NCBI RefSeq assembly: GCF_001424425.1
Contig: NZ_LMPT01000005.1
Location: 124,001 to 188,000, forward strand
Reading direction: 5' to 3'
DNA from: Acidovorax sp. Leaf191
GTDB taxonomy: Bacteria > Pseudomonadota > Gammaproteobacteria > Burkholderiales > Burkholderiaceae_C
DNA: 64,000 bases
Below are positions 56,400-64,000 of this stretch, one piece after another. The first letter of the stretch is position 1. Each line of letters begins with the position of its first letter. The notes under the pieces are model-generated. The model was not told the origin of the DNA. It saw only the letters and a program-made list of their open reading frames with translations, and searched no databases. Made by a program: the position numbers and the translations under genes.

Positions 56400-57089
56400 T
56401 CAGAACCCAGGCACCACGCCCCGCTGCGCATCCAGCGTGCTCACGTAGTTGCGCGCCGCAGGCCGCGACCGCGCCGACTTGCGCGACTGCACCGTGCCGA
56501 TGCTGATGAAGCACAGCGCCTGTTCGGAGTCCGCCAGCCTGAACAACGAACGCAAGCCCGGCTCCTTGAGCGCCTTGCCGCTGGTGAGTGCCGAGCCGTA
56601 GCCCTGCGCCGTGGCCATGAGCAGCATGTTCTGCACCGCGCAGCCGGCCGACACCAGGCGCTCGGCCAGGTCGATGCCGGGGTCGCCGCGCTGCGCGTCC
56701 ACCACGGCCAGCATGAGCACCGGCGCGCGGTGCGCCTTCTCGCGCGCCTGTGCGGACTGCTCGGGCGTGGCGGCGGGGTCGCGCTGCTGCAGCGCCTGGG
56801 CGAACACCTCGGCCAGTGCCGCACGTGCAGCCTCGGGCACCAGCACGAACCGCCAGGGCACCAGTTGCCCGTGGTCGGGCGCGTGGGCCGCGGCCTGGAG
56901 AATCTGCGCCAGTTCGTCGGTACCGGGCCCGGGGCCCGCCAAACGCTTGGGCAGGATGGTCTGGCGCGACTGGATGAGCGTGGCCGCGATGGCCGCCACG
57001 TCGTCGATGCCACTGGCAGGCACCGCAGGCGCGGCCGTGCGCTGCCGTGCGGCGCCGCGCGGGTTCAGGGGCCAGGGGATGACAGCCAT
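56400..57089 (-). CDS. Nitroreductase family protein (YdjA-like)
   Basis: A 229-residue flavoprotein of the nitroreductase superfamily, closest to the small YdjA type by its motifs: SRQTILPKRL near the N-terminus for FMN phosphate, HAPDHGQLVPWRFVLV, and the C-terminal CISIGT/LCFISIGTVQS segment. AAGGAA seven bases upstream fixes the ATG at 57089. It lies 28 bases after nnrS and 48 bases before the frameshifted gene in one operon, so it may deal with nitro or nitroso compounds. Confidence 0.88.
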   Translation of the reverse strand: MAVIPWPLNPRGAARQRTAAPAVPASGIDDVAAIAATLIQSRQTILPKRLAGPGPGTDELAQILQAAAHAPDHGQLVPWRFVLVPEAARAALAEVFAQALQQRDPAATPEQSAQAREKAHRAPVLMLAVVDAQRGDPGIDLAERLVSAGCAVQNMLLMATAQGYGSALTSGKALKEPGLRSLFRLADSEQALCFISIGTVQSRKSARSRPAARNYVSTLDAQRGVVPGF

Positions 57090-57117
57090 CGCGGTTCCTT
57101 GTCCAACAAACAGGGGC

Positions 57118-58437
57118 TCAGCCCGGACGGCCATCGGCCCGCAGGCGGCCATACCAGCCACTGAGCCGCACGCCCCAGACCCCCATGGTGGCCGCCCACA
57201 GCACGGCCGCCACCGGCAGCAGCCAGGCCCAGGCCACGCCGAATGCGCCCGGCATGGCCGCCGCAATGCGCAGCAGCGTGGCCGCCTGCAGCAACCAGAA
57301 CAGTGCCCAGACGATGCGGTCGGCCACGAGCGCGCGGCCGCTGTGGCCGCACGACACGCGCGTGACCATGGCCAGCATCAGCGATGCGGGGCACCCCATG
57401 GTGAGCGCATGCAGCGCACCCAGCCCCAGCGTGCCGATGCCAAAGGCCCAGGCCAGCCACGGCGACAGGCCGCCCAGCAAGAACGCCACGCCCAGCCACA
57501 CAAAGCCGATGTGCAGCATGGCCAGAAGCCGGTTCTTCAGGCTCTGCACCAGGCCCCACACGCAGGCCAGCCACACCAGCACGCCCCCCACCACCAGCTG
57601 CAGGGCGCCGTGCACCAGCATCCAGGCGGGCCCGGCGCGGCTGGCGGGTACACCCGCCCATTCCAGCCAGGTGGCCAGCACCTGCATGCCGGCCGCGGCC
57701 AGCATGAGCCACAGCACCCAGAACAGGCGCCAAGAGCGCACCGTGGGCATGGCGCTGGAGGTAAAGAACGGAATCATCCGGTGCGCCACCGTGACGTACA
57801 CCACGACCACGAAGCCCCACAGCCCCGTGTACACACAGGCCCGCGCCAGCGCATGCGTGCCCACCGCCAGGCTGAACCACAGCGCCACCAGGCTCATGCA
57901 GCCCACGCCGCAGGCCACGCCGATCACGCGGGCATGGAGCTGGTCTTCCGCGCGGCTGGCGCGCACACGCCCCCAGAACAGCGCCGTCATCCACAACAGG
58001 CCCGCGCCGGCCAGGGCCAGGCCGACCAGCACCGCGCCGATGCGCCAGTGCGCACCCACCAGCCACAGCAACCAGCCCAGCGCCTGCAATACCAGCGGCG
58101 CGCGCAGCGCCTGCGGCGGCAAGGGGGCCACCCCCAGCCACTTGGGCCCGGCCGTGAACAGAAAGCCCGAGAAGAACAGCGGAATGAAACCCAGCGCCAT
58201 CACCGCCGCATGCACGGTGGTGGGCGACATCGCGTAGTACATGCCCCACAAGCCGGTGGAGCGCGCCACCTGCACCAGCGCCCACCAGGCGCCCGAGGCC
58301 ACCAGCACCACCATCGCCAGGAAGAACCCCAGCCGGTGCGGCGCCAGCATCAGGTACTGCCAGCGCCAGCGCGGGTCCTGCTGCGCCACGGCCTGTGCCG
58401 ACGGCTTGCCAATCGCGACAGGAATGACTTTGCTCAT
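57118..58437 (-). CDS. nnrS: NnrS family haem- and copper-containing membrane protein
   Basis: A 439-residue polytopic membrane protein with about twelve hydrophobic segments, recognised as NnrS by the histidine-containing helices (MSPTTVHAAVMALGFIPLFFSGFLFTAGPKWL, VAHRMIPFFTSSA, LHALTMGCPASLMLAMVTRVSCGHSGR). NnrS proteins contain haem and copper and relieve nitrosative stress or support NO-dependent denitrification gene expression. It follows nrdJ by 46 bases and precedes the nitroreductase by 28. No NOR or NIR genes are in the window. Confidence 0.92.
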   Translation of the reverse strand: MSKVIPVAIGKPSAQAVAQQDPRWRWQYLMLAPHRLGFFLAMVVLVASGAWWALVQVARSTGLWGMYYAMSPTTVHAAVMALGFIPLFFSGFLFTAGPKWLGVAPLPPQALRAPLVLQALGWLLWLVGAHWRIGAVLVGLALAGAGLLWMTALFWGRVRASRAEDQLHARVIGVACGVGCMSLVALWFSLAVGTHALARACVYTGLWGFVVVVYVTVAHRMIPFFTSSAMPTVRSWRLFWVLWLMLAAAGMQVLATWLEWAGVPASRAGPAWMLVHGALQLVVGGVLVWLACVWGLVQSLKNRLLAMLHIGFVWLGVAFLLGGLSPWLAWAFGIGTLGLGALHALTMGCPASLMLAMVTRVSCGHSGRALVADRIVWALFWLLQAATLLRIAAAMPGAFGVAWAWLLPVAAVLWAATMGVWGVRLSGWYGRLRADGRPG

Positions 58438-58483
58438 GGCGTGTACCTACCCTGCGAAAGATTGCCGTGCACGGCGAACGCGC

Positions 58484-60940
58484 TCATCCGCAGCTGCCCA
58501 GGTGGCCGCACTGCGTGCAGTAGTCGCAGCCGTCCTTGCGGATCACCGCATGGGCGCCGCATTCGCTGCACTTCTTGCCCGCCATGGCCTGTGGCACGGC
58601 CGCGGGCGGCGGCGCGGGCTCGTCCAGCGGCAGCAGTTGCTGCACCGGGTCCGCCACGCGGCGCGACAGGATGTTCTGGATGGCATAGGCCATGGCCGCC
58701 ACTTCCGAGTCGTGCCACATCGGCACCAGCGTGCCGTCGTCCTTGCGGTGCTGCCCCAGGCGCACAGGGCCCCGGTCCCATGCCACCTTGCGCATGTCGG
58801 ACAGGGCCCGTTCCAGAAAACCGCCGCGCGCCGCCAGCGACAGCATGCGCATGCTGGAGGTGATCCACTGCTGCGACTCGCCGCTTTGCCCCACGGGCAT
58901 GAAGAACTCGATCGCACGGTCTACCGTGCGGCCACCCAAGCCCGTGGGCACGGGCAGAAAGGACACGATGAGGTACAGCGTCTTGTGGCCCTCCTGCGTC
59001 CAGTATTCGAGCTTTTCCGCCACGGCCGACAGGCCGCCCTGCGGCCGGCTCTCGATGACAGTGCGCATCGGGTCCACAGGCGCTGCGGCGGTAACAGCAG
59101 GCGAGGGCTTTGCCACTGCAGCAGCTTCGGGTGCGGGCTCTGCATGCGTTTCGAGCACCGAGCCCAGGATGCTATTGGGCCGGTAGGTGGCCAGCCCCTT
59201 GAGCCGCGCGCGCCAGGCCTGCAGGTACAGGTTCTTGAAGTCGTCGTAGGGGTAGTCCGCCGGGATGTTCACCGTCTTGGAGATGGCCGTGTCCACGAAG
59301 GGCTGCACGGTCTCCATCATCGCGATGTGGTCCTGCGCCGACATCGCCAGGGCCGAGACGAAATAGTCGGGCAGCGCATTCACATCGCCGCCCAGGTCGC
59401 GGTACAGCCGCCAGGCGTGGTCCTCCACCGCGTACTCCAGCGTGCTGCCATCGGACTCGCGCTTCTTGCGCTTGTACATCCACGAGAACGGCGGCTCGAT
59501 GCCGTTGGAAGCGTTGTCGGCAAACGCCAGGCTCACCGTGCCCGTGGGCGCGATGGACAGCAGATGGCTGTTGCGGATGCCGTGCTCGCGGATCGACGCC
59601 TGTATTGGCGCGGGCAGCCGGCTGGCAAAGGTGCCCTCGGCCAGGTAGCCCCGCGCATCGAACTTCGGGAACGCCCCTTTCTCGCGCGCCAGCTCCACCG
59701 ACGCCGCATAGGCCGCATCGCGCATGTGCTCGGCAATGCGCGCCGCCATGGTGCGGCCCTCGGGCCGGTCGTAGCGCAGGCACAGCATGGCCAGCGTGTT
59801 GCCCATGCCGGTAAAGCCCACGCCGATGCGCCGCTTGGCCATGGCCTCGTCGCGCTGCTGCGGCAGCGGCCAGAAGGTCACATCCAGCACGTTGTCGAGC
59901 GCCCGCACCTGCAGCGCCACCGCCTGGCCGAAGGCCTCGAAGTCGAACGCTGCCACACCACCAAAGCCGAAAGCGTGCCGCACGAAGCGGGTCAGGATGA
60001 CAGGGCCGAGGTCACAGCAGCCATACGACGGAAGCGGCTGCTCGCCGCACGGGTTGGTCGCCGCGATGTCCTCGCAGTAATGCAGGTTGTTGTCTTCGTT
60101 GATGCGGCCCAGGAACAGGATCCCAGGCTCGGCGAAGTCGTAGGCGGACTTCATGATCGTGTCCCACAACTGGCGCGCCCGCACGGTGGCGTAGACCCAC
60201 AGGCCATCGGCCCGCTGGCGGGCGCCTTGCGTCTGCAATGCGGCGCCGGGCGCGGCCTGGTGCACCAGCTCCCAGGGGGTGTCGTTCTGCACCGCGTCGA
60301 TGAAGGCGTCCGACACGCCCACCGACACGTTGAAATTGTTCCAGCGGCCCGGGGTGCGCTTGGCGGTGATGAACTCCTGCACATCGGGATGGTCGATGCG
60401 CAGCACGCCCATCTGTGCGCCCCGGCGCGCACCCGCGCTCTCCACGGTGGAGCAGGACTGGTCGAACACGTTCATGTAGCTGCACGGCCCCGAGGCCATG
60501 GAGGCCGTGCCCTTCACGTGTGCGCCCTTGGGGCGGATGCGCGAGAAGTCGTAGCCCACGCCGCCGCCACGGCGCATGGTCTCGGCCGCTTCGCGCAGCG
60601 CTTCGTAGATGCCCGGAAAGCCTTCGTCGTCCACGCCCTGGATGCAGTCGCCCACGGGCTGCACGAAGCAGTTGATCAGCGTGGCCTGGATGTCGGTGCC
60701 CGCCGCGCTCATGATGCGCCCCGCGCCGATGGCGCCAGCCTGGAGGTTGGCCAGGAACAGGGCTTCGTACTTCGCACGCAGATCGGGCGCCTCCACCGAA
60801 GCGAGCGCACGCGCCACGCGGGCGTACAGCTCGTCCACGGAGGTTTCGCCGGGCTTGAGGTACTTCTCGCGCAGCACATCCAGGCTGATGGGCTGCAGGG
60901 ACGAGGGGGTGGCCAGAGTGTGCTGTGGTTCGCGCTTCAT
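58484..60940 (-). CDS. nrdJ: Adenosylcobalamin-dependent ribonucleotide reductase (class II)
   Basis: An 818-residue class II ribonucleotide reductase that makes deoxynucleotides with or without oxygen, using vitamin B12. Active-site landmarks: TLINCFVQPVGD (redox cysteine), GGGVGYDFSRIRP, SCSTVESAGARRGAQMG, NPCGEQPLPSYG (radical cysteine), APTGTVSLAF. After a linker, the C-terminus has a thioredoxin-accessible zinc ribbon with CSEC..CDYCTQC and a final CGHLGSCG. The ATG at 60940 is the first consistent start. It heads the nrdJ-nnrS-nitroreductase-hemerythrin operon. I looked for a cobalamin riboswitch upstream and found none. Confidence 0.95.
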   Translation of the reverse strand: MKREPQHTLATPSSLQPISLDVLREKYLKPGETSVDELYARVARALASVEAPDLRAKYEALFLANLQAGAIGAGRIMSAAGTDIQATLINCFVQPVGDCIQGVDDEGFPGIYEALREAAETMRRGGGVGYDFSRIRPKGAHVKGTASMASGPCSYMNVFDQSCSTVESAGARRGAQMGVLRIDHPDVQEFITAKRTPGRWNNFNVSVGVSDAFIDAVQNDTPWELVHQAAPGAALQTQGARQRADGLWVYATVRARQLWDTIMKSAYDFAEPGILFLGRINEDNNLHYCEDIAATNPCGEQPLPSYGCCDLGPVILTRFVRHAFGFGGVAAFDFEAFGQAVALQVRALDNVLDVTFWPLPQQRDEAMAKRRIGVGFTGMGNTLAMLCLRYDRPEGRTMAARIAEHMRDAAYAASVELAREKGAFPKFDARGYLAEGTFASRLPAPIQASIREHGIRNSHLLSIAPTGTVSLAFADNASNGIEPPFSWMYKRKKRESDGSTLEYAVEDHAWRLYRDLGGDVNALPDYFVSALAMSAQDHIAMMETVQPFVDTAISKTVNIPADYPYDDFKNLYLQAWRARLKGLATYRPNSILGSVLETHAEPAPEAAAVAKPSPAVTAAAPVDPMRTVIESRPQGGLSAVAEKLEYWTQEGHKTLYLIVSFLPVPTGLGGRTVDRAIEFFMPVGQSGESQQWITSSMRMLSLAARGGFLERALSDMRKVAWDRGPVRLGQHRKDDGTLVPMWHDSEVAAMAYAIQNILSRRVADPVQQLLPLDEPAPPPAAVPQAMAGKKCSECGAHAVIRKDGCDYCTQCGHLGSCG

Positions 60941-60961
60941 GGGTACCGATGGTTGGGGGTT

Positions 60962-61403
60962 CACGACAGTAGGGGCTTGCGCTGGGTCAAGACGCACGCA
61001 GTGCCATTGCAGGGGCGCCATGCGGCGCGGGGTTCAGACGCAAACAGAGACGCACGCGTGCTGCGCGTGTGCATGTCGCGCCAGGCATCGTCGAGCCACA
61101 CTGGGCTGTCATGCTCGGCATGGGGGTGGGCACAAAGCCACCACTTCGGACGTCAAAGACATGGACTTCGCCCTCCTCGATCACATGGTGCCAGCCCTGC
61201 GGGCTGATTTGCCCCGACGGCACCCGACCGCGCACCATGGGTACTCCATGAGGCGCTCGAGCCGCAGCACCACCGGGCGCTGCTGCATGCAGCAAAGGAC
61301 CTCGGGCCCCGCCTGCGAGGGCAGCCAGCGTCTGGAAGGTTTTCCGGTACTGCGCAAAGGCATCGTCATGGAAACGGCGCAGCCGGTCAAGTAGCTCGTC
61401 GGG
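60962..61403 (-). pseudogene. Beta-class carbonic anhydrase remnant
   Basis: Fragments in three minus-strand frames together resemble a carbonic anhydrase. From about 61397: ELLDRLRRFHDDAFAQYRKT then FQTLAALAGG, like the N-terminal helix of beta-carbonic anhydrases. From 61260: RLERLMEYPW, then after a shift at 61235 VRGRVPSGQISPQGWHHVIE and EGEVHVFDVRSGGFVP, the usual C-terminal part. From about 61140: AHPHAEHDSPVWLDDAWRDM, ending TGA at 60962. The central zinc-binding core (CSDSR and HxxC) is missing, implying a large deletion plus two frameshifts. It fills most of the 560-bp gap upstream of nrdJ; the rest (61404-61500) shows no gene. Confidence 0.65.
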
Positions 61404-61500
61404 CTAGGGGCAGTGCTTGCGATTGGTGACAAGATTTACCCGCGCGCTGTGTCACTGCACCACCCCACAGCGTGAGCCCCGCCGCGCGTAGCATCACACC

Positions 61501-62427
61501 ATGCACACACCGCCATCGACCTTCTTCACATTCCGCCGCGCTGCACCTGGGCTCGCGGTGGCCAGCCTGGCGCTGCTGGGGGGCTGCACCGGCCTGGGCA
61601 TAGCCCCCACGGCCTCGTCACCCACCACGACCTCTGCCACCGCCGTCTCCACCGCCGCCTGGCCTGCGCGCCTGCAGGCCCTGCTGCCCGCCGACGTGCT
61701 GCTGCTGGGCGAAAAGCACGATGCCGCCGAGCACCAGCAATGGCAGCGCGACACCGTGCAGGCGCTGGCCGCCCGGGGCCAGCTGGCGGCCGTGGTGATG
61801 GAGATGGCCGAGCAGGGCCACAGCACCACCGGCCTGCCCCGCGATGCCACCGAGGCCCAGGTGCAGGCCGCCCTGCAGTGGAAGGACGCCGCCTGGCCCT
61901 GGAAGGCCTACGGCCCGGTGGTGATGGCCGCCGTGGCTGCGGGCGTGCCCGTGTGGGGCGGCAACCTGCCCCGCGCCCGCATGCGCGACGCCATGGCCGA
62001 CGCCGCGTGGGACCGGCACCTGCCCGCCCCCGCATTGCAGCGCCAGTACGAAGCGCTGCGCGAAGGCCACTGCGGCCTGCTGCCCGAGTCGCAGATCGCG
62101 CCCATGGCCCGCATCCAGATCGCCCGGGACGCCGCCATGGCCCGCACCGCGACCGAAGCGCGCGTGAGCGGCCAGACCGTGCTGCTGATCGCCGGTGGCG
62201 GGCATGTGCTGCGCAGCCTGGGCGTGCCCACGCACTTGCCTGCAGGTTTGACGTCCAAAGTGGCCATGGCGCAGGCAGGGCAAGCGCAAGCAGCTATCAA
62301 AAACGGAGCGATCGCCAATGTTGACGCGGATGCAGACGCCATCGTGGCCACCCCGGCCCTGCCCGCCAAGGACCACTGCGCGGAGCTGCGCGAGCAGTGG
62401 GGCAAGGGCGCAAGCCCGGCGCGGTGA
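61501..62427 (+). CDS. ChaN family lipoprotein
   Basis: A 308-residue lipoprotein: the signal peptide ends LALLGGC (Cys29). The ChaN domain follows, with VLLLGEKHDAAEHQQWQ (residues 65-81) as the haem-iron-uptake ChaN/EreA-like start and VVMEMAEQGH, VPVWGGNLPRARMRDAM, EGHCGLLP and VLLIAGGGHVLRSLGVP in order. ChaN of Campylobacter is a haem-binding outer-membrane lipoprotein. Residues about 258-270 are encoded by a copy of the dispersed repeat, after the conserved domain. An octanucleotide array begins nine bases after its stop. Confidence 0.88.
   Translation: MHTPPSTFFTFRRAAPGLAVASLALLGGCTGLGIAPTASSPTTTSATAVSTAAWPARLQALLPADVLLLGEKHDAAEHQQWQRDTVQALAARGQLAAVVMEMAEQGHSTTGLPRDATEAQVQAALQWKDAAWPWKAYGPVVMAAVAAGVPVWGGNLPRARMRDAMADAAWDRHLPAPALQRQYEALREGHCGLLPESQIAPMARIQIARDAAMARTATEARVSGQTVLLIAGGGHVLRSLGVPTHLPAGLTSKVAMAQAGQAQAAIKNGAIANVDADADAIVATPALPAKDHCAELREQWGKGASPAR
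62270..62310 (-). repeat. Dispersed ~50-bp repeat, copy 7 (intragenic)
   Basis: Minus-strand reading CTCCGTTTTTGATAGCTGC, TTGCGCTTGCCCTGCCTGCG. It lies in the 3' part of the ChaN-like gene and is translated there (QAGQAQAAIKNGA), beyond the conserved ChaN domain. Confidence 0.82.
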
Positions 62428-62436
62428 TGCCGGCGT

Positions 62437-62500
62437 GCATTCATGCATTCATGCATTCATGCATTCATGCGTTCATGCGTTCATGCGTTCATGCGTTCAT
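62437..62500. repeat. Octanucleotide tandem repeat, eight copies
   Basis: Eight exact 8-bp units: GCATTCAT four times (62437-62468) then GCGTTCAT four times (62469-62500), followed by GCGTGCGTTC. The array sits directly downstream of the ChaN gene, before a degenerate REP-like element at 62525-62563. Unit length is the same as in the array at 602-649. Confidence 0.97.
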
Positions 62501-62524
62501 GCGTGCGTTCAAAAAATTCCCCAT

Positions 62525-62563
62525 CCGTTCACGCTGGGCTTGTCGCAGGGCTCAGCCCGAACG
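62525..62563. repeat. REP-like palindromic element, copy 4 (degenerate)
   Basis: CCGTTCACGCTGGGCTTGTCG, then a short spacer, then GGGCTCAGCCCGAACG repeat the arms of the REP-like family with mismatches and a shortened loop. It lies in the convergent gap between the ChaN and GGDEF-EAL genes. Confidence 0.75.
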
Positions 62564-62634
62564 AGTGGGTCATCCAGCACTGATTCCGAAGTCAACGCGC
62601 TGGCGGCCCAGCGTCCGCCTGCTGTTTTTCCCCT

Positions 62635-64000
62635 TCAGCCCGCCCCGCTGCGCTCCCGCAGCAGCGCCGCAAACGCCGCCGCGGGCAGCGGCCGGCTGCA
62701 CAGGTAGCCCTGGTAGGCGTCGCACCCGCGCTCTTGCAAGAAGGCCAGTTGGCCTTCGTCCTCCACGCCCTCGGCCAGTACCGACAGGCCCATGCTGTGC
62801 CCCATGGCGATGATGGCCGCGCTGATGGCCATGTCGTCGCTGCTTTGCGGAATGTCGCGGATGAAGCCCTGGTCGATCTTGAGCACGTCGATCGGAAAGC
62901 GCTTGAGCTGCGCGAGCGACGAGTAGCCGGTGCCGAAGTCGTCCACCGCGATGCGCACGCCCAGGCTGCGCAGGCGCATCAGCACCAGGCGCGCCTCTTC
63001 GGTGCGCTCGGCCAGCGCGGATTCGGTGATCTCCAGCTCCAGCCACTCGCTCGGAAAGCCCGAGTCCGCGAGCGCCGCCGACGTGCAGCCCGCCAGGTCG
63101 GTCAGGTGGAACTGGCGCGGCGACACGTTGACGGCCAGCGTCAGGTCGGGCAGGCCTTCGGCGCGCCATTGCTGGCCCTGGCGGCAGACCTCGCGCAGCA
63201 CCCATTCGCCCAGCGGGCCGATCACGCCCGAGGTCTCGGCCACCGGGATGAAGCGCGCGGGCGATATCAGCCCCTCGTCGGGGTCGTTCCAGCGCACCAG
63301 CGCCTCGGCGCCCAGGATGCGGCCCGAGCGGATGTCCACCTGCGGCTGGTAGTACATCTGCAGGTGCCCGAGCGCCAGCGCCAGCCGCAGGCGGGATTCG
63401 AGCGCCAGCCGCTCGCGCGCGGCCTGGGTCATGGCCTCGTGGAAGAAGCACCACGCGCCCCGGCCCCGCGCCTTGGCGCCGTACACCGCCGCGTGGGCGC
63501 CCTGCAGCAGCAGCTCGGTGGTAGCGGCATGCTCGGGGAACATGCAGATGCCCACGCTCACGCCGGCCACCACCTCGAAGCCGTCGGGCGAGCGCCAGGG
63601 CTCGGCCACGGCGGCGATCAGGTGCCGCGCCACCGCCGCCGCGCCGTCGGCATGGCGCATGTGGCGCGCCACCACGGCCAGCTCGTCGCCGGCCAGGCGC
63701 CCCAGCACGTCGCCGGGCCGCAGGGCCGACTGCACCCGCCGCGCGATGTGCTTGAGCACCTCGTCGCCGGTGGTGTGGCCGTAGCTGTCGTTCACGTCCT
63801 TGAAGCGGTCCAGGTTGAGCAGCAGCACGGCGATGTGCTCGCCGCTGGCGCGCGCCTCCTGCACCACCTGCTCGACCTGGTGCCCGAACCAGGCGCGGTT
63901 GGACAGCCCCGTGAGCGCGTCGTTGTGCGCCAGGAATTCGAGCTGCCGCTGGTGCGCCTTTTCTTCGGAGATGTCGGTGAACATGCAGACGTAGTGCGTC
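62635..64000 (-). CDS. GGDEF-EAL protein, probable c-di-GMP phosphodiesterase (partial)
   Basis: The C-terminal 455 residues of a larger signalling protein whose N-terminus lies beyond the window. The first residues THYVCMFTDISEEK are the end of a PAS domain. The diguanylate cyclase domain follows (about 20-185), but the GGDEF motif is degenerate (AGDEL), so it is probably inactive or regulatory. The EAL domain is complete: EALVRWNDPDEG, NVSPRQF, LELEITESAL, DDFGTGYSSLAQLKRFPIDVLKID and LAEGVEDEGQ, keeping the metal and catalytic residues. It therefore likely degrades cyclic di-GMP in response to the PAS signal. Confidence 0.93.
   Translation of the reverse strand, partial: THYVCMFTDISEEKAHQRQLEFLAHNDALTGLSNRAWFGHQVEQVVQEARASGEHIAVLLLNLDRFKDVNDSYGHTTGDEVLKHIARRVQSALRPGDVLGRLAGDELAVVARHMRHADGAAAVARHLIAAVAEPWRSPDGFEVVAGVSVGICMFPEHAATTELLLQGAHAAVYGAKARGRGAWCFFHEAMTQAARERLALESRLRLALALGHLQMYYQPQVDIRSGRILGAEALVRWNDPDEGLISPARFIPVAETSGVIGPLGEWVLREVCRQGQQWRAEGLPDLTLAVNVSPRQFHLTDLAGCTSAALADSGFPSEWLELEITESALAERTEEARLVLMRLRSLGVRIAVDDFGTGYSSLAQLKRFPIDVLKIDQGFIRDIPQSSDDMAISAAIIAMGHSMGLSVLAEGVEDEGQLAFLQERGCDAYQGYLCSRPLPAAAFAALLRERSGAG

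Noticed and set aside
58241-61207. 988-codon plus-strand frame
   Set aside because: Exact antisense of nrdJ; frame is open only because of GC-rich third positions.
60941-61500. Possible cobalamin riboswitch before B12-dependent nrdJ
   Set aside because: I searched by eye for the B12-box pattern and found none; the region is better explained as a carbonic anhydrase remnant.
62437-62500. Coding frames through the octanucleotide array
   Set aside because: They exist only because the unit contains ATG and no stops; no ribosome binding site or conserved sequence.

Overview
The window looks like chromosomal DNA of a high-GC betaproteobacterium, most likely a member of the Comamonadaceae close to Acidovorax. 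This rests on recognition rather than a database search: orphan Bug-type tricarboxylate receptors, the DUF3567 protein, a polyhydroxyalkanoate-system protein, many LysR and IclR regulators in divergent pairs, and a short dispersed repeat found here in seven copies. No rRNA, tRNA, CRISPR array, phage or transposase gene was seen. The gene set is a mosaic of small catabolic and stress modules, each usually with its own divergent regulator.

Layout, 0-12 kb: arsC, a zinc-ribbon membrane protein, tag, a lipoprotein zinc peptidase, a PHA-granule-type protein, a nitroreductase and ornithine cyclodeaminase. Next come an IclR-controlled HMG-CoA lyase/CoA-transferase pair, acyl-CoA-binding protein, a wax ester synthase/DGAT and a DUF922 protease. 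11-16 kb: a LysR-controlled D-tartrate dehydratase operon (DapA-like protein, Bug receptor, SDR, TarD). 16.5-20 kb: a folate-independent methionine synthase cluster (MesD, MesX/DUF1852, FMN reductase) diverging from a MetR-like regulator across an exact MetR box. 20-31 kb: tannase-family esterase with a LuxR regulator, three peptidase/deacylase genes (DUF2817, HipO-like, ArgE), an ABC solute receptor, a molybdopterin oxidoreductase, and a zeta-toxin-like ATPase followed by a small partner.

31-46 kb: an overlapping MFS-DoxX-amidohydrolase operon, an isochorismatase-type hydrolase and a pirin with its LysR regulator, an alpha/beta hydrolase, an aldehyde-detoxification pair (DJ-1/PfpI and YqhD), a LysR/quinone-oxidoreductase pair, and a VOC protein downstream of a perfect LexA-type palindrome. 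46-55 kb: a second Bug receptor and an FAA hydrolase with an IclR regulator, DUF3108, DUF3567 with a structured leader, AbrB-type membrane protein, MocR regulator and GNAT acetyltransferase. 55-64 kb: a probable nrdJ-nnrS-nitroreductase-(frameshifted gene)-hemerythrin operon suited to low-oxygen or nitrosative conditions, preceded by a decayed carbonic anhydrase gene, then a ChaN lipoprotein and a GGDEF-EAL protein cut by the window edge.

Non-coding structure is unusually rich. There are two octanucleotide tandem arrays, two MITE-like palindromic elements sitting exactly on stop codons, a palindromic REP-like family, and a dispersed ~45-55 bp repeat. Three copies of that last repeat lie inside or at the end of coding sequences and are translated.
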